This document shows positions 63,770 to 64,000 of a stretch of 64,000 nucleotides of DNA, piece by piece (the stretch's first letter is position 1; every line of letters begins with the position of its first letter). The DNA comes from Cyanoderma ruficeps (Eukaryota > Chordata > Aves > Passeriformes > Timaliidae): contig VZDJ01007753.1 of the NCBI GenBank assembly GCA_008694505.1, forward strand, positions 16,341,003 to 16,405,002, read 5' to 3'. The notes beneath the pieces are model-generated. The model was not told the origin of the DNA. It made no database searches and was given only the letters and a program-made list of their open reading frames with translations. The translations under genes and the position numbers were made by a program.

Positions 63770-64000
63770 TGTCCTGGTTTCATATGGGATAGAATTAATT
63801 TTCTTTATAGTAACTGGTACGGTGCTGGATTTAGTATGAGAATAATGTTGACAACAGGCCGATGTTTTAGTTGCGTTTGTGTTGTTCTTACTCTAAATCA
63901 AGGACATTTCAGCTTCATGTGCTCTGCCAGTGAGGATGTGCACAAGAATGGAGGAGACCATGGCCAGGACAGCTGACCCAAGCTTGTCCAAAGGGATATT
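63770..64000 (+). mobile_element. Endogenous retroviral LTR, 5' part (cut by window end)
   Basis: The sequence opens TGTCCTGGTTTC and continues with GATAGAATTAATTTTCTTTA, GGATTTAGTATGAGAATAAT, TCAAGGACATTTCAGCTTC and GGACAGCTGACCCAAGC, the start of an LTR family that I know as very common in neoavian birds. No coding part is inside the window, so a solo LTR and a longer provirus cannot be told apart. Confidence 0.85.

Overview
This is vertebrate nuclear DNA, almost certainly from a bird and probably a neoavian (perhaps a passerine). It is AT-rich with small exons in long introns. It carries CR1 LINE relics, one with the 3' octamer repeats, and pieces of an LTR family that I know as very abundant in neoavian genomes. 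There is no prokaryotic gene, operon, CRISPR array or defence island.

One gene dominates: TTBK2 (tau tubulin kinase 2), on the minus strand. I placed 12 coding exons (38102 down to 1505) with GT-AG junctions and a continuous reading frame. They encode residues 1-670: the whole CK1-type kinase domain plus about half of the C-terminal tail. The remaining tail exons lie left of base 1. A non-coding first exon ends at 60554 inside a CpG island (about 60230-61560) that is the promoter. Exon 2 also carries a 17-codon upstream ORF.

Layout: 1-38193 holds exons 13 to 2 and introns 13 to 2. 38194-60553 is intron 1 (22.4 kb), with CR1 relics, a 250-bp tandem duplication whose copies meet at the window's only N, an unrecognised ORF pair near 45.2-45.7 kb, and a small isolated CpG island at about 51.73-51.98 kb. 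60.2-61.6 kb is the TTBK2 promoter, possibly bidirectional. 61.6-64 kb is intergenic and ends inside an LTR starting at 63770.

I found no convincing new biological system. The best leads are the intronic CpG island, the uORF, the promoter motif cluster, a possible divergent transcript, and the duplication at the N. Exon boundaries come from reading splice sites against the TTBK2 protein as I know it. Repeat family names come from pattern memory, not a database search.
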